A stretch of DNA of 60,827 nucleotides, taken from contig JAJFUH010000042.1 in the NCBI GenBank assembly GCA_021372535.1, forward strand, positions 1 to 60,827. The letters are read 5' to 3'. Positions 43,505 to 52,900 of the stretch are shown piece by piece (position 1 is the stretch's first letter; the number at the start of each line of letters is the position of its first letter). The translations under genes and the position numbers were made by a program. Below the pieces are notes generated by a model. It did no database searches. It was not told where the DNA came from and saw only the letters and a program-made list of their open reading frames with translations. Source of the DNA: a bacterium. GTDB taxonomy: Bacteria; Latescibacterota; Latescibacteria; Latescibacterales; Latescibacteraceae.

Positions 43505-43728
43505 GGTGGACGATTCAGGCCGCTGATGATATTGAGAGTATTGTCAACTTCATCTCGGCGGATTCCGAGCACTATGCCCGTTTGCTTGCTGTTGACATAT
43601 TGGGAGCTGTGGAGCGTGCAGGAGCTTTTTCAGAGTCCGGCCGTGTCGTTACGGAAATAAACATACCGTAAATACAATAAATTCTTTTAAGGAACTACCG
43701 CATCATTTACCACATCAAACTGGATTAG
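43492..43728 (+). pseudogene. ParE/RelE-type toxin broken by two in-frame stops
   Basis: The frame opens MAEIRWTIQAADDIESIV, the usual start of a ParE toxin (its first helix), and runs to VVTEINIP. Then come TAA at 43669 and TAA at 43678, and the same frame continues ILLRNYRIIYHIKLD to a normal TAG. The last segment is the conserved closing strand of ParE (xxYRIIYxI). Changing both TAA codons to Glu codons (GAA) would restore a complete family-length protein, so this looks like loss by point mutation without frameshift. The antitoxin upstream is intact. Confidence 0.8.
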
Positions 43729-43774
43729 GTTGAAATTCTTACGATATATTAAAAAAGAAGTGGAAGGCGATGAA

Positions 43775-44452
43775 ATGGAAAAAGTTTCCCCAATCGACGA
43801 GTATTTCAAAAACTGGGATAGTGATATAAAAAAAGCATCAGAGTTACTCGCCAACCAGCACTATTATCTTGAGGGTATATTGGTACTCAGTTGTTATATT
43901 GGGGCCTTTGCTGCAATGCGATATCCTTCTCTTAAGGATGGAGAAGCGTATGTCAAAGTTGTACTCGAATACTCAGGAAATCGGGACTTTTTTGAACAGA
44001 TAGATCTTCTCTTTCTTTACCAATGGCCTCGGTCCATACTTCGTAAAAATGGGAATTACACGAAACTAAAGAACTACACCGAGATCATCGACATTCTCAT
44101 TCATAAATATGGGAAAGAAGAAGATATAAAAGCAGGTAAACGTTATGTATCCCCGTCGGAAATTATTGAACATGTGAAAAATGCTTCTATTCCTGGCTTT
44201 AATGAGAAAAACTTAAAAGAGAAGCTTCCTCTTTTTTCAAACGTTGAGATTCTTTATCGTTACGTGAGATGTGGTGCTGTACATAATTTTCAATTCCCAT
44301 TAATAAACCAAGGGATAGACAAGCACGGAAACGTCATCTACGAGGATAACCACGCAATAACAGGCCAGGTATTGCTTAAAACAACTCAGGATATACTTAA
44401 CGCACTTCGGAAAGAATGCCTTTCCCAAAGTAAATGGCCAGACGAGTTGTAG
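43775..44452 (+). CDS. hypothetical HEPN-like protein
   Basis: 225 aa, mostly helical, no signal. I do not recognise a named family, but the layout resembles HEPN proteins: an N-terminal helix pair (ASELLANQHYYLEGILVLSCYIGAFAAMRYP) and, near residue 180, YRYVRCGAVHNF, which contains Arg-x4-His as in the catalytic motif of HEPN ribonucleases. HEPN proteins are often toxins or defence effectors. It follows the broken toxin by 46 bases, which fits a small defence or addiction islet. The ATG at 43775 has GGAAGG 7 bases upstream; a TTG 15 codons earlier lacks one. Low GC compared with the sugar genes suggests transfer. Confidence 0.5.
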   Translation: MEKVSPIDEYFKNWDSDIKKASELLANQHYYLEGILVLSCYIGAFAAMRYPSLKDGEAYVKVVLEYSGNRDFFEQIDLLFLYQWPRSILRKNGNYTKLKNYTEIIDILIHKYGKEEDIKAGKRYVSPSEIIEHVKNASIPGFNEKNLKEKLPLFSNVEILYRYVRCGAVHNFQFPLINQGIDKHGNVIYEDNHAITGQVLLKTTQDILNALRKECLSQSKWPDEL

Positions 44453-44623
44453 TCACGGAAACAGAATATATCATAAATTCCTAAATAAGCCACGTTTAAT
44501 TTCGTTATGAGTGAATTGCATCTCATTTAATATCCCCGATGTCAATGTGCCGCCATCGAGTTAACACTTGATAAATCTTTTCTTCACACCTATATTATGG
44601 AAAATTTCATTATGGAGATAATC

Positions 44624-44827
44624 ATGAAATTAAAAACAATCCTTGTCCCTTCAGAAGATGGAGGCTACACCGTGTATGTGCCGTCCCTTCCGGGCTGCAT
44701 CAGCGAGGGCGATGCGTACGAGGAAGCCCTTGCAAATATACGCGAGGCTATTGAATTGTACCTCGAACCGGTCGATGACGATTTCTCGCCCGATGGAAAC
44801 TGTCGTATAGTGGAACTTGAATTGTGA
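44624..44827 (+). CDS. HicB-family antitoxin-like protein, orphan
   Basis: 67 aa: MKLKTILVPSEDGGYTVYV, PSLPGCISEGDAYEEALANI, then EAIELYLEPVDDDF. This is the classic HicB partial RNase-H fold (GGYTVYVPSLPGCISEG). GGAG 6 bases before the ATG fixes the start; upstream ATGs lack one. No hicA gene is found next to it. HicB genes without HicA may act alone in regulation or be left-overs. It shares the small islet with the broken toxin and the HEPN-like gene. Confidence 0.85.
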   Translation: MKLKTILVPSEDGGYTVYVPSLPGCISEGDAYEEALANIREAIELYLEPVDDDFSPDGNCRIVELEL

Positions 44828-44992
44828 ATAAATTGTCTGTATTTTCTAATAACCATATATATTATTGAATAAGAATACCCTCCTGCGTATTCTCAAACAA
44901 GCCCGTCTCACTCCTGAAGAATTCAAAAAACTCCTCACATGACATAAGAGTGCAGGAAACAGAATCATACCTTTTATAATCTGTCCACTCGT

Positions 44993-47068
44993 TTATTTTT
45001 CAAGAACAAGCCCGTCGGGGCCGTTTTTATACAGGTAGCTGTATGTTTTTCCTGACTTTTTGAAAGAGAGTTTCAGGTTTCCGGCGCCATCAACCGACCG
45101 GCCAACGGATTTCACGATTTCACGGGCTTCGCTGTCATCCTTAACCGGGAGAATTATGGTACCGATGATGGTCTTGTCGTTCTTTGCGTTCACAACCGTA
45201 CCGAAATAATCGACCCAGAAGAAGTTGCGCGTTGCGTTGACCGCCTGGCAGGCATGCCTTCCCGGTCTGAGGGTAAATCCGCCGTCGACGACCGGGATGA
45301 GCGCCATGGCGCCCTTATCGCCTTTGAGCATGGCATAACCGTCCTTCATCTGCGCCAAACACTCCGAATGGAAACGGGCCTCGATTTCGGCGCCCCTGTC
45401 CGATCCGACCTCATCCAATACGACGGTTATCACCGGTTTTTCGAGAATGATGTGGCGGCGCCAGCTTTTCATCTCCTTTTTCGGATAAGCATTTGTCGGA
45501 TCCATAATGACATAGTCGCGTTTTTCCGTTGTCCGGAATTCGAGAACCTTCCCGCCGATATCGTAATTATACGGCTTTTTCCTCATTTTTCCCGGAAGCT
45601 GCTTTTCGCCGTTGACAAAGACGACGTTGTGCCCGACACTCGATGCCTGCGGATAATCCCACCTGACATCGTCGAAGTACTTTTCATCGTAAGAGCCGCT
45701 GCCGATATCGCGGATATAGTACTGCCCACGCCAGCTGACAATGAAGTGCCCGATATCGAGATGACCGTGATGGGGATCATCGTTCTTTCCGGCTTTCCCG
45801 GCAACCATGACATTCTCGGGGTTGTCGAAATCGCTCCGCATCACCCACCAGTCGATGGTACGGAAATGAATCGAGGATTTATCGGGAGGAACAGGCTTCA
45901 CCACTGTCGGGCGGGGCCAGACGATATCGAAAATATCGTCGCCATTCTTATAGAATTCATTGCGATACCATGCAGCCATACCGTTCTTTGTCTCGGTCGC
46001 CAGCTTGTTGATGAAATAGGAATCCCCCATTCTTCCCCCGCCGGAGTCCTCGAAATTGAGCGATCCTTTACCGGGAACGGATATATAGACAGCAAATGAA
46101 ACGGGATTGTTCCTGAGGCGCTCGTTCTGAAAAAGATCGTACTTCCCGTTTGTGAGACGTTTGAGGGCATCGGCGAAAAATGCGGATGTATGGACGCCGT
46201 AATTCCAGTAACCGCCTCCCTCCTGCCAGCCGCCATCCACACCGAGCTCGTTGAGCATTTTGTCGATGCGGTTGTATGATTCCGCGACAACATCGGTCAA
46301 CTGCGGGTCTTCGGTCAGGAGCGCCAGCCCGGCGAGTCCGACACCGGAATTACACACGCCGCACCAGTTGCACCGGTACGCCACGGCCCACCAGTGATAC
46401 TCGTAATCGCCGCGCACACGGGTGATGACTTTTTCGATGAGGGCACCTCTGATGCGGTCACGCTGGGCTTCGTCAAGGGCAGGATACAGCCAGTCGTATA
46501 CCGCTGCCATGATACGGCCCGAATCACCGTTAATGTGATCGAAACTGAAATTGACCTGGTCGTCCGGGACATTCCAGGGCATGATCCTGCTGTAAATAAC
46601 CGGGAACTCGTGGGGACGCTGTGTCCATGTGGTGAGATCGCAGAAGGCATCGGCAAATTCGAATGCTTTCCGGGCATATTTTTCATCACCGGTTATCTGG
46701 TATGCAAAAGCGAGATCGAATGCGTTGCTTCTTGCCGCATAATAGTAGCTCGCATATTTGCCGTCCTTGTCGTATTCCGACCAGCCGGCCCGCGTATTCT
46801 TCCCCTGAATGGGTATGTTGTAATCCACCGGTGTTGAAAGGAGCCGGTTTGCTTCGGCGAGTAACCGTGCAACGATATCCCTGCATTCTGGATCGGATTT
46901 AATTCGCTCGAGCATTACAGGTTTATCCCCGTCGTTGAAGTAAAGATACGGGTGTTTGAGGCTCGATTTGTTAATTGCGCTGTCGATATCGGCTTGTGTC
47001 AAATCCGCCAATACCTGCGATGCGCTGAGCAGAAGAAACAGACCTATAAGCGCTGCTCTCTTAACCAT
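44993..47068 (-). CDS. heparinase II/III-type polysaccharide lyase
   Basis: 691 aa. Signal peptide (AALIGLFLLLSASQVLA), then an alpha/alpha-toroid region (about 40-380: LFQNERLRNNPVSFAVYI, WQEGGGYWNYGVHTSAF, WWAVAYRCNWCGVCNSGV) and a heparinase II/III beta-sandwich with DDPHHGHLDIGHFIVSWRGQ holding the usual histidines, followed by IGSGSYDEKYF and SVGHNVVFVNG. Such enzymes cleave uronic-acid-containing glycans (alginate, heparin-like, ulvan-like) by elimination. Tyr in WNYGVH and the His in GHNVVFV are candidate catalytic residues. GGGAGG precedes the ATG. It stands alone between unrelated plus-strand genes. Confidence 0.88.
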   Translation of the reverse strand: MVKRAALIGLFLLLSASQVLADLTQADIDSAINKSSLKHPYLYFNDGDKPVMLERIKSDPECRDIVARLLAEANRLLSTPVDYNIPIQGKNTRAGWSEYDKDGKYASYYYAARSNAFDLAFAYQITGDEKYARKAFEFADAFCDLTTWTQRPHEFPVIYSRIMPWNVPDDQVNFSFDHINGDSGRIMAAVYDWLYPALDEAQRDRIRGALIEKVITRVRGDYEYHWWAVAYRCNWCGVCNSGVGLAGLALLTEDPQLTDVVAESYNRIDKMLNELGVDGGWQEGGGYWNYGVHTSAFFADALKRLTNGKYDLFQNERLRNNPVSFAVYISVPGKGSLNFEDSGGGRMGDSYFINKLATETKNGMAAWYRNEFYKNGDDIFDIVWPRPTVVKPVPPDKSSIHFRTIDWWVMRSDFDNPENVMVAGKAGKNDDPHHGHLDIGHFIVSWRGQYYIRDIGSGSYDEKYFDDVRWDYPQASSVGHNVVFVNGEKQLPGKMRKKPYNYDIGGKVLEFRTTEKRDYVIMDPTNAYPKKEMKSWRRHIILEKPVITVVLDEVGSDRGAEIEARFHSECLAQMKDGYAMLKGDKGAMALIPVVDGGFTLRPGRHACQAVNATRNFFWVDYFGTVVNAKNDKTIIGTIILPVKDDSEAREIVKSVGRSVDGAGNLKLSFKKSGKTYSYLYKNGPDGLVLEK

Positions 47069-47276
47069 GGTTCCTGACCTCCCTGATTATAACGTGTTCA
47101 TTATTTTTACCATATTCTTTGAATATACAGCGACATGCGCCCGGGTTCAAATCATTTTTATTACCTGAAGGATACACCGGGGAAAAAAAAGAAGCATGTA
47201 GGCACAGCCTTTCATTATAAACCGGGCATAGTATTTATAAACCATCCCGGCAGTAACACTGATTCGAAAACTTTCC

Positions 47277-47304
47277 TTGACTGGATTAGCTGAGCGTGTA
47301 TACT
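47277..47304 (+). promoter_or_regulatory. strong sigma-70-like promoter
   Basis: TTGACT, 16 bases, TATACT, lying 35 bases before the ATG of the UPF0316 gene. An AAGGAG site sits between, 7 bases before the ATG. Transcription probably starts near 47311, giving a short leader. Confidence 0.6.
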
Positions 47305-47338
47305 ATTACTTGTCATGTGCATTTTAAGGAGATAATTC

Positions 47339-47947
47339 ATGGATATCGCTTCATTTTTTCATTCTCACACATTTTCATATCTCGTTCTTCCCCTGTTTAT
47401 ATTCTGCGCCCGTATCATGGATGTGAGTATCGGTACCATGCGCGTTATTTTCGTTTCAAAAGGTTTTAAAGCCTTTGCGGCGATGTGCGGTTTTTTCGAA
47501 GTACTCATATGGATTTTCGCCATAACCACGATCATGAGAAATCTCACCAACGTCTTCAATTATTTCGCCTATGCGGCCGGATTCGCCACCGGTAACTATG
47601 TCGGCATGGTAATCGAAGAGAAAATCGCCCTCGGAACCGTGCTTGTCCGTGTGGTTGCCAGAAACAGCGTTCTCGATCTCATCGAGTATCTGAAAAACAA
47701 CAATTATGGGGTCACAATTCATGATGCGCAGGGATTGTACGGGAATGTCACGATACTTTTCACCATAATACCCCGTCAGAATCTTGCCTCGGTTGTTTCA
47801 TTCATCAAACAGATAAACCCGCAGGCATTTTATACTGTTGAGGATGTAAGATTTGTCAATCAGAGAATATTCCCTAATAGAGCAATATCGTCTTTCGATA
47901 AACGGCAGCGGTTCTCTTTACGGTACCCTTTCCGCAAGGGAAAATAA
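47339..47947 (+). CDS. UPF0316 membrane protein (DUF5698/DUF2179)
   Basis: 202 aa. Three membrane helices in the first 95 residues (YLVLPLFIFCARIMDVSIGT, FFEVLIWIFAITTIM, VFNYFAYAAGFATGNYVG) followed by a small soluble DUF2179 domain (YGVTIHDAQGLYGNVTILFT, IKQINPQAFYTVEDVRFV). DARIMDVSIGTMR-type residues are the family hallmark. Function in the cell is unknown; the DUF2179 domain resembles nucleotide- or ion-sensing domains. It has its own promoter. The next gene follows after 37 bases and may be co-transcribed. Confidence 0.88.
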   Translation: MDIASFFHSHTFSYLVLPLFIFCARIMDVSIGTMRVIFVSKGFKAFAAMCGFFEVLIWIFAITTIMRNLTNVFNYFAYAAGFATGNYVGMVIEEKIALGTVLVRVVARNSVLDLIEYLKNNNYGVTIHDAQGLYGNVTILFTIIPRQNLASVVSFIKQINPQAFYTVEDVRFVNQRIFPNRAISSFDKRQRFSLRYPFRKGK

Positions 47948-47984
47948 TAAAAAACATACTTTATATATGAGGAATTCTGCGCCC

Positions 47985-49028
47985 ATGACATCAAGAGACA
48001 GGATTTTAACATCGTTCGCTCATGAAGAGCCCGACCGTGTCCCGGCCTGGTGCGGTTCATCTCCCGAGTTCTGGGAAAAGTCACGGCAAGCGCTGGGCCT
48101 TGACGACGAGGGACTGAGGCTCCGGTTCGGAGATGATTTCCGTCGGGTGTATGCGCGGTATACCGGCCCTGATTTTACGCTTTCATCCGGGGCTGCATAC
48201 CGCTCCCCCTTCGGTGTCGAACGCAACGGGATAGGATACGGGCAACCGCTCAGCCATCCGCTTTACAATGCGACAATCGCGGAAATCCACGATTATCCAT
48301 GGCCCGACCCCACATGGATGGATGTATCCGAAATACGAACGGAAACAGAACAGTATCATGGCGAATATGCCATACTCGGCGGGGACTGGTCTCCCTTCTG
48401 GCACGATGCGATAGACCTCATGGGGATGGAAAATCTCTATTACTTGATGTACGACGAGCCGGAAAAAGTCGATGCGGTCATGACACATCTTGTGGACTAT
48501 TATTTCGATGTGAGCCGTCGTATTTTCGATGCGGCGGGAGATGCTATCGATATATTCTTCATCGGCAACGACCTGGGCAGCCAGACCGGTCCCCTTTTAG
48601 GTGAAGCACAATTCAAACGCTTCATTTTGCCGCATATAAAACGGCTCATCGACCTCGGCCACGGGTACGGTTTAAAGGTGATGCTCCACTGCTGCGGGGG
48701 ATTTGCGCCGTTGATTCCCTCGATGATCGATGCCGGGCTCGACGGGCTTCATGCTGTTCAACCCTGCTGTCACGGTATGGATTTACGAACGCTCAAGGCC
48801 GCGTTCGGGGATAAAATCCTCTTCAACGGCTGCATCGATTCACAGCATGTCCTCATAGAGGGAAATCCGGAGTATGTCCGCAGAAAAACCCGTGAGGTCA
48901 TCGATATCATGAAGCCCAGCGGCGGTTTCGTAGCAGGCGCCAGCCATGATTACATCCTCGAGGAAACCCCGCTCGAAAATGTTCTGGCCATGTTCGATAC
49001 CATCCGGGAATACGGCGTATATTCATGA
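47985..49028 (+). CDS. UROD-superfamily methyltransferase/decarboxylase-like protein
   Basis: 347 aa TIM barrel. Seen: SRDRILTSFAHEEPDRVP at the start, GNDLGSQTGPLL, MLHCCGGFAPLIPSMIDAG (about residue 235), VQPCCHGMD and ILFNGCIDSQHVLIEG. The His-Cys-Cys-Gly site plus later cysteines match the zinc site of the corrinoid-dependent methyltransferase branch (MtaA/MtbA type) rather than haem UROD. The start at 47985 is preferred since GAGGA lies 11 bases upstream; an ATG six codons before is possible. No corrinoid protein gene is nearby, so the methyl donor, if any, is unknown. Confidence 0.85.
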   Translation: MTSRDRILTSFAHEEPDRVPAWCGSSPEFWEKSRQALGLDDEGLRLRFGDDFRRVYARYTGPDFTLSSGAAYRSPFGVERNGIGYGQPLSHPLYNATIAEIHDYPWPDPTWMDVSEIRTETEQYHGEYAILGGDWSPFWHDAIDLMGMENLYYLMYDEPEKVDAVMTHLVDYYFDVSRRIFDAAGDAIDIFFIGNDLGSQTGPLLGEAQFKRFILPHIKRLIDLGHGYGLKVMLHCCGGFAPLIPSMIDAGLDGLHAVQPCCHGMDLRTLKAAFGDKILFNGCIDSQHVLIEGNPEYVRRKTREVIDIMKPSGGFVAGASHDYILEETPLENVLAMFDTIREYGVYS

Positions 49029-49123
49029 TCCGCAGATCATATCATGGGAACGGAGAGCCGATGGTTTCCATGGGCATGACCGTCTCGGTCGCGGTAATTG
49101 CCTGAATTCCGGATTACACAGCA

Positions 49124-49480
49124 TCAGTCAGTATGGAAGACCTCTTCCATGAGAGCCCATGATTCCTCGCCGGGCAGCGGCAACTGACAGGGTTTGGTCA
49201 CTCCCCACCATTTCTGCGTGGTCGGATCGGCGGCCATGCTCGCCATATCAGCATCAAAATCGCCGCCGGTATATTCGAAATATGAGAACAGATAATATTT
49301 TCCCGGTTCGAGCTCCCTGAGATAGATGGAGTAGTTTACGATATTGCATGAGCGTATTTTTGCGAGAACTCCGGGCCATGTCTCAGCATGGAGCCGTTTG
49401 TATTCCTCGATTTTTTCTGGTTTGACACCGATAACCATCCCGTAACGCCGCACGGCATAATCCGAATTCTTAGCGGTCAT
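49124..49480 (-). CDS. rhaM: L-rhamnose mutarotase (RhaM-like)
   Basis: 118 aa dimeric ferredoxin-like fold enzyme that interconverts alpha and beta L-rhamnose (relatives act on L-fucose). Seen: YGMVIGVKPEKIEEYKRLH with Tyr27 and His31 at the spacing of the Escherichia coli Tyr18/His22 pair, AETWPGVLAKIRSCNIVNYSI, YYLFSYFEY and the closing WWGVTKPCQLPLPGEESW. GAGGAGG precedes the ATG. It is an isolated minus-strand gene, but it fits the rhamnosidase and fucosidase of the window: it would speed use of the released deoxy sugar. Confidence 0.9.
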   Translation of the reverse strand: MTAKNSDYAVRRYGMVIGVKPEKIEEYKRLHAETWPGVLAKIRSCNIVNYSIYLRELEPGKYYLFSYFEYTGGDFDADMASMAADPTTQKWWGVTKPCQLPLPGEESWALMEEVFHTD

Positions 49481-49900
49481 ACCACGACCTCCTCACGTGT
49501 GGATTGTATGTGCACAGGTAACAACAGCATCATGAATAGAACAGTTTTTCGTTCTCTGCCAATGAAAAGAATTGAAAATCAAAGAATAACTGGGTATAAT
49601 TATATGTTGCATAATACCACGTGAGCTGAAATATATCACTCTTGTATACTAACATAAAATTTATCCACAGTCAAGGGAAACATAACCATAATATTGTCAA
49701 TATGTTAATTTTATATAATCCATTCATGCTTATGAAATTTTCCCATAATCTTCCGCGGATATTTTACGGCACATCACAGCGATTGATTCGTTGTATTACC
49801 GTTAAAACCAACTTATCTGCAACCGGAATCCATGTACGGGCTGTCGGTATATATTCAGACAGGTAACCGGAAAACCATATTTTTAAGGAGAACTGATTCG
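49481..49900. other. 420-base AT-rich divergent spacer
   Basis: No gene. It lies between the mutarotase and glutamate synthase starts, so it should hold both promoters. A small palindrome ATATTG-T-CAATAT occurs at 49691-49703 and could be an operator, but it is weak evidence. No riboswitch-like fold was recognised. Confidence 0.4.
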
Positions 49901-52900
49901 TTGAATAATTACTATGATCTTAAACAATCAAAAGGCTTGTATAATCCGTATTTTGAACATGACAGCTGCGGTGTCGGTTTTGTCGCGCGGATGAATGGTA
50001 CTCCTGATCATTCGATAATACGCGATTCCATACGGATTCTCCTTAATCTTGAACATCGCGGAGCTGTCGGCAGCGATCTGGCCACGGGTGACGGCGCGGG
50101 GCTCCTTACCGAAATTCCCGACCTGTTTCTCAGGCACAGATGCTCAGATCAGGGGTTCGAACTCCCCGAAAAGGGCGATTACGGCGTTGGGATGATTTTT
50201 CTCCCCGCACATGATAAACGTGCCGAATCCTGTATATCAACCATCGAGCGAATCGCCGGAGAAGAACGATGCGATGTTATCGGATGGCGTAATGTCCCTG
50301 TCAGCCCCTGTTCCATCGGCGACATCGCACGCTCGTCACAGCCGGTGATCCGTCAGATATTCCTCTCGCGCGGCCCATGGGAACTTGATGCGTTCGAACG
50401 GAAACTCTATGTCATCCGCCGGAGGATCGAAAACAGCATAAATGCTTATTCCGGGACGGAAATGAGCCAGTTTTATATCGTGAGCCTTTCGAGCCGAACG
50501 CTCAATTACAAAGGGTTCATGAACGGCAAGGACCTGCCCTGTTTCTATCCCGATCTCGAGGACGAAGACTTTACAAGCGCTTTTTCTATCATCCACCAGC
50601 GTTACAGCACCAACACGTTCCCTTCATGGAGTCTTGCCCACCCATTCCGTATCCTTGCACACAACGGCGAAATCAACACGCTCAGCGGCAACAAGAACCA
50701 TATGGCGTCGAGGGAAGCCGATCTTGCGTCGCGGGTGTTCGGAGAGGATATCGAGAAGATTAAACCAGTCATACTTCCGGGCGGCAGCGATTCATCATCG
50801 TTCGACAATGTGCTCGAAATGCTCGTCATGGCAGGACGTTCTCTTCCCCATGCCGTCATGATGATGATACCGGAGGCATGGGGCTCGAAGTACCTCATGG
50901 GTGAGGATAAGCGGGCTTTTTACGAGTATCATGCCGCATTCATGGAGCCGTGGGACGGTCCCGCTGCGCTGGTGTTTACCGACGGGCGTTATCTTGGCGC
51001 GACACTCGACCGTAACGGTCTCCGTCCGGCGCGGTATACTATAACAAAAGACGGCACGGTGGTGCTCGCATCCGAAGCCGGCGTGCTCGAATTCCCCGAC
51101 GACCGTATCAGGTCTCACGGCCGTCTGCAGCCCGGAAAGATGTTCCTGCTCGATATGGAACGTAGCCGCATCATACCGGACAACGTAATCAAGGCGCGAA
51201 TATGCCGTCAGCGTCCCTACCGTCACTGGGTCAAGAACAACCGTATCGAATTGAAGGGATTGTCCGTATCCACGGTTATTCCTCCCGAAGACCCCGCTAT
51301 TCTGCGACGGAAACAGATCGCTTTCGGATATACAGAGGAAGAGTTGAAAATGATCCTCGCCCCCATGGGGAACCACGGCCAGGAGCCGGTGGGATCGATG
51401 GGTGACGATACCCCTCTCGCGGTGCTTTCAAACCGTCCACAGCTCCTTTTCTCTTATTTCCGGCAGCTTTTTGCACAGGTCACCAATCCGCCGATCGATC
51501 CGCTGCGCGAGGAGCTCGTCATGTCGCTCATGAGATTTTCCGGACGCGAGAAAAATCTCCTCGATGAAACACCCGAACACTGCCGTCAGCTCAAGATTCA
51601 TCACCCCATCCTCACGCCTGAGGATATGAAACGCCTGCGGACGGTTCAACATCCGGACATCACGGTCGGAGAAATCGACATACTCTTCCCCTCCGGCGGA
51701 GACGGGGACATGCTCCGGTCATCGCTGGAATCATGCTTTCAGCAGGCTGAACGGCACATCGAAAACGGCGTCTCCTTTCTGATCCTGACCGACAGGAACA
51801 TGGATGAGGAGCATGCGCCCATACCGGTGCTGCTTGCTGCTTCCGGACTTCATCATCACCTGATACGGAAGGGCAAGCGCTCGTTCGTATCGATTATCGC
51901 GGAAACCGGCGAGGCTCGCGAAATCATGCATTTCGCCCTTCTCATCGGGTTCGGAGCCAGCGCTGTCTGCCCGCATCTCGCGTTCTCTACAATCCGCCAG
52001 ATTTCCGAGAGCGGTATCTATGAAAAGCCGGTCAACGCGGAAATGGCGGCCGATGCATACATCACCGCGCTCAAAAAGGGACTCATGAAAACCATGAGCC
52101 GTATCGGCATATCGACAATCAGGAGCTATTTCGGTGCGCAGATATTCGAGGCTGTCGGCCTGAGCCGTGAGCTCGTCGACACGTATTTCTGCGGTACTGT
52201 TTCCCGTATCGGCGGCATCGGCCTCAACGAGATCGCACACGAGACGCTCGCACGATACAGGAATGCATATGAACATGAAGTGACCGGCGAAACACTGCTT
52301 AATTCGGGCGGAGCTTACCAGACAAGGGTCGGCGGTGAAAAACATCTTTGGGCGCCGGAAGCGATAGCCGTTTTTCAGCAGGCTGTCAAACTGAACGACT
52401 ACACCCTGTTTAAAAAATATTCGGCGATTATCAACAACCAGACAGATGAACCCGTCACACTCCGCAGTTTACTGCAGTTCAAAAAAGGAAATCCGGTTCC
52501 AATCGCCGAGGTTGAACCTGTTGAAAGCATTATCAGGCGTTTTGCTTCATCGGCGATGTCGATGGGTTCGATAAGCAGGGAAGCCCATGAAACCATCGCA
52601 ATAGCGATGAACAGGCTCGGAGCGCGAAGCAACTCGGGTGAAGGCGGTGAAGACCCCCGCCGGTTCAAGCCCTCGGACGATGGGAACAACAGGTGTTCGG
52701 CAATCAAGCAGGTTGCATCTGCACGGTTCGGCGTGACCATGAACTATCTGGCGAGCGCGCAGGAGCTTCAGATCAAGATCGCCCAGGGAGCGAAACCCGG
52801 CGAGGGCGGTCAGCTTCCCGGACACAAGGTAAGCAGGGAAATCGCGGAAATCCGCCATTCCACACCGGGAGTGACCCTCATTTCACCACCGCCGCACCAC

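Noticed and set aside
44865-44942. Tiny frame encoding about 25 residues after the second HicB gene
   Set aside because: Too short, TTG start, no ribosome binding site and no similarity to HicA that I can see.
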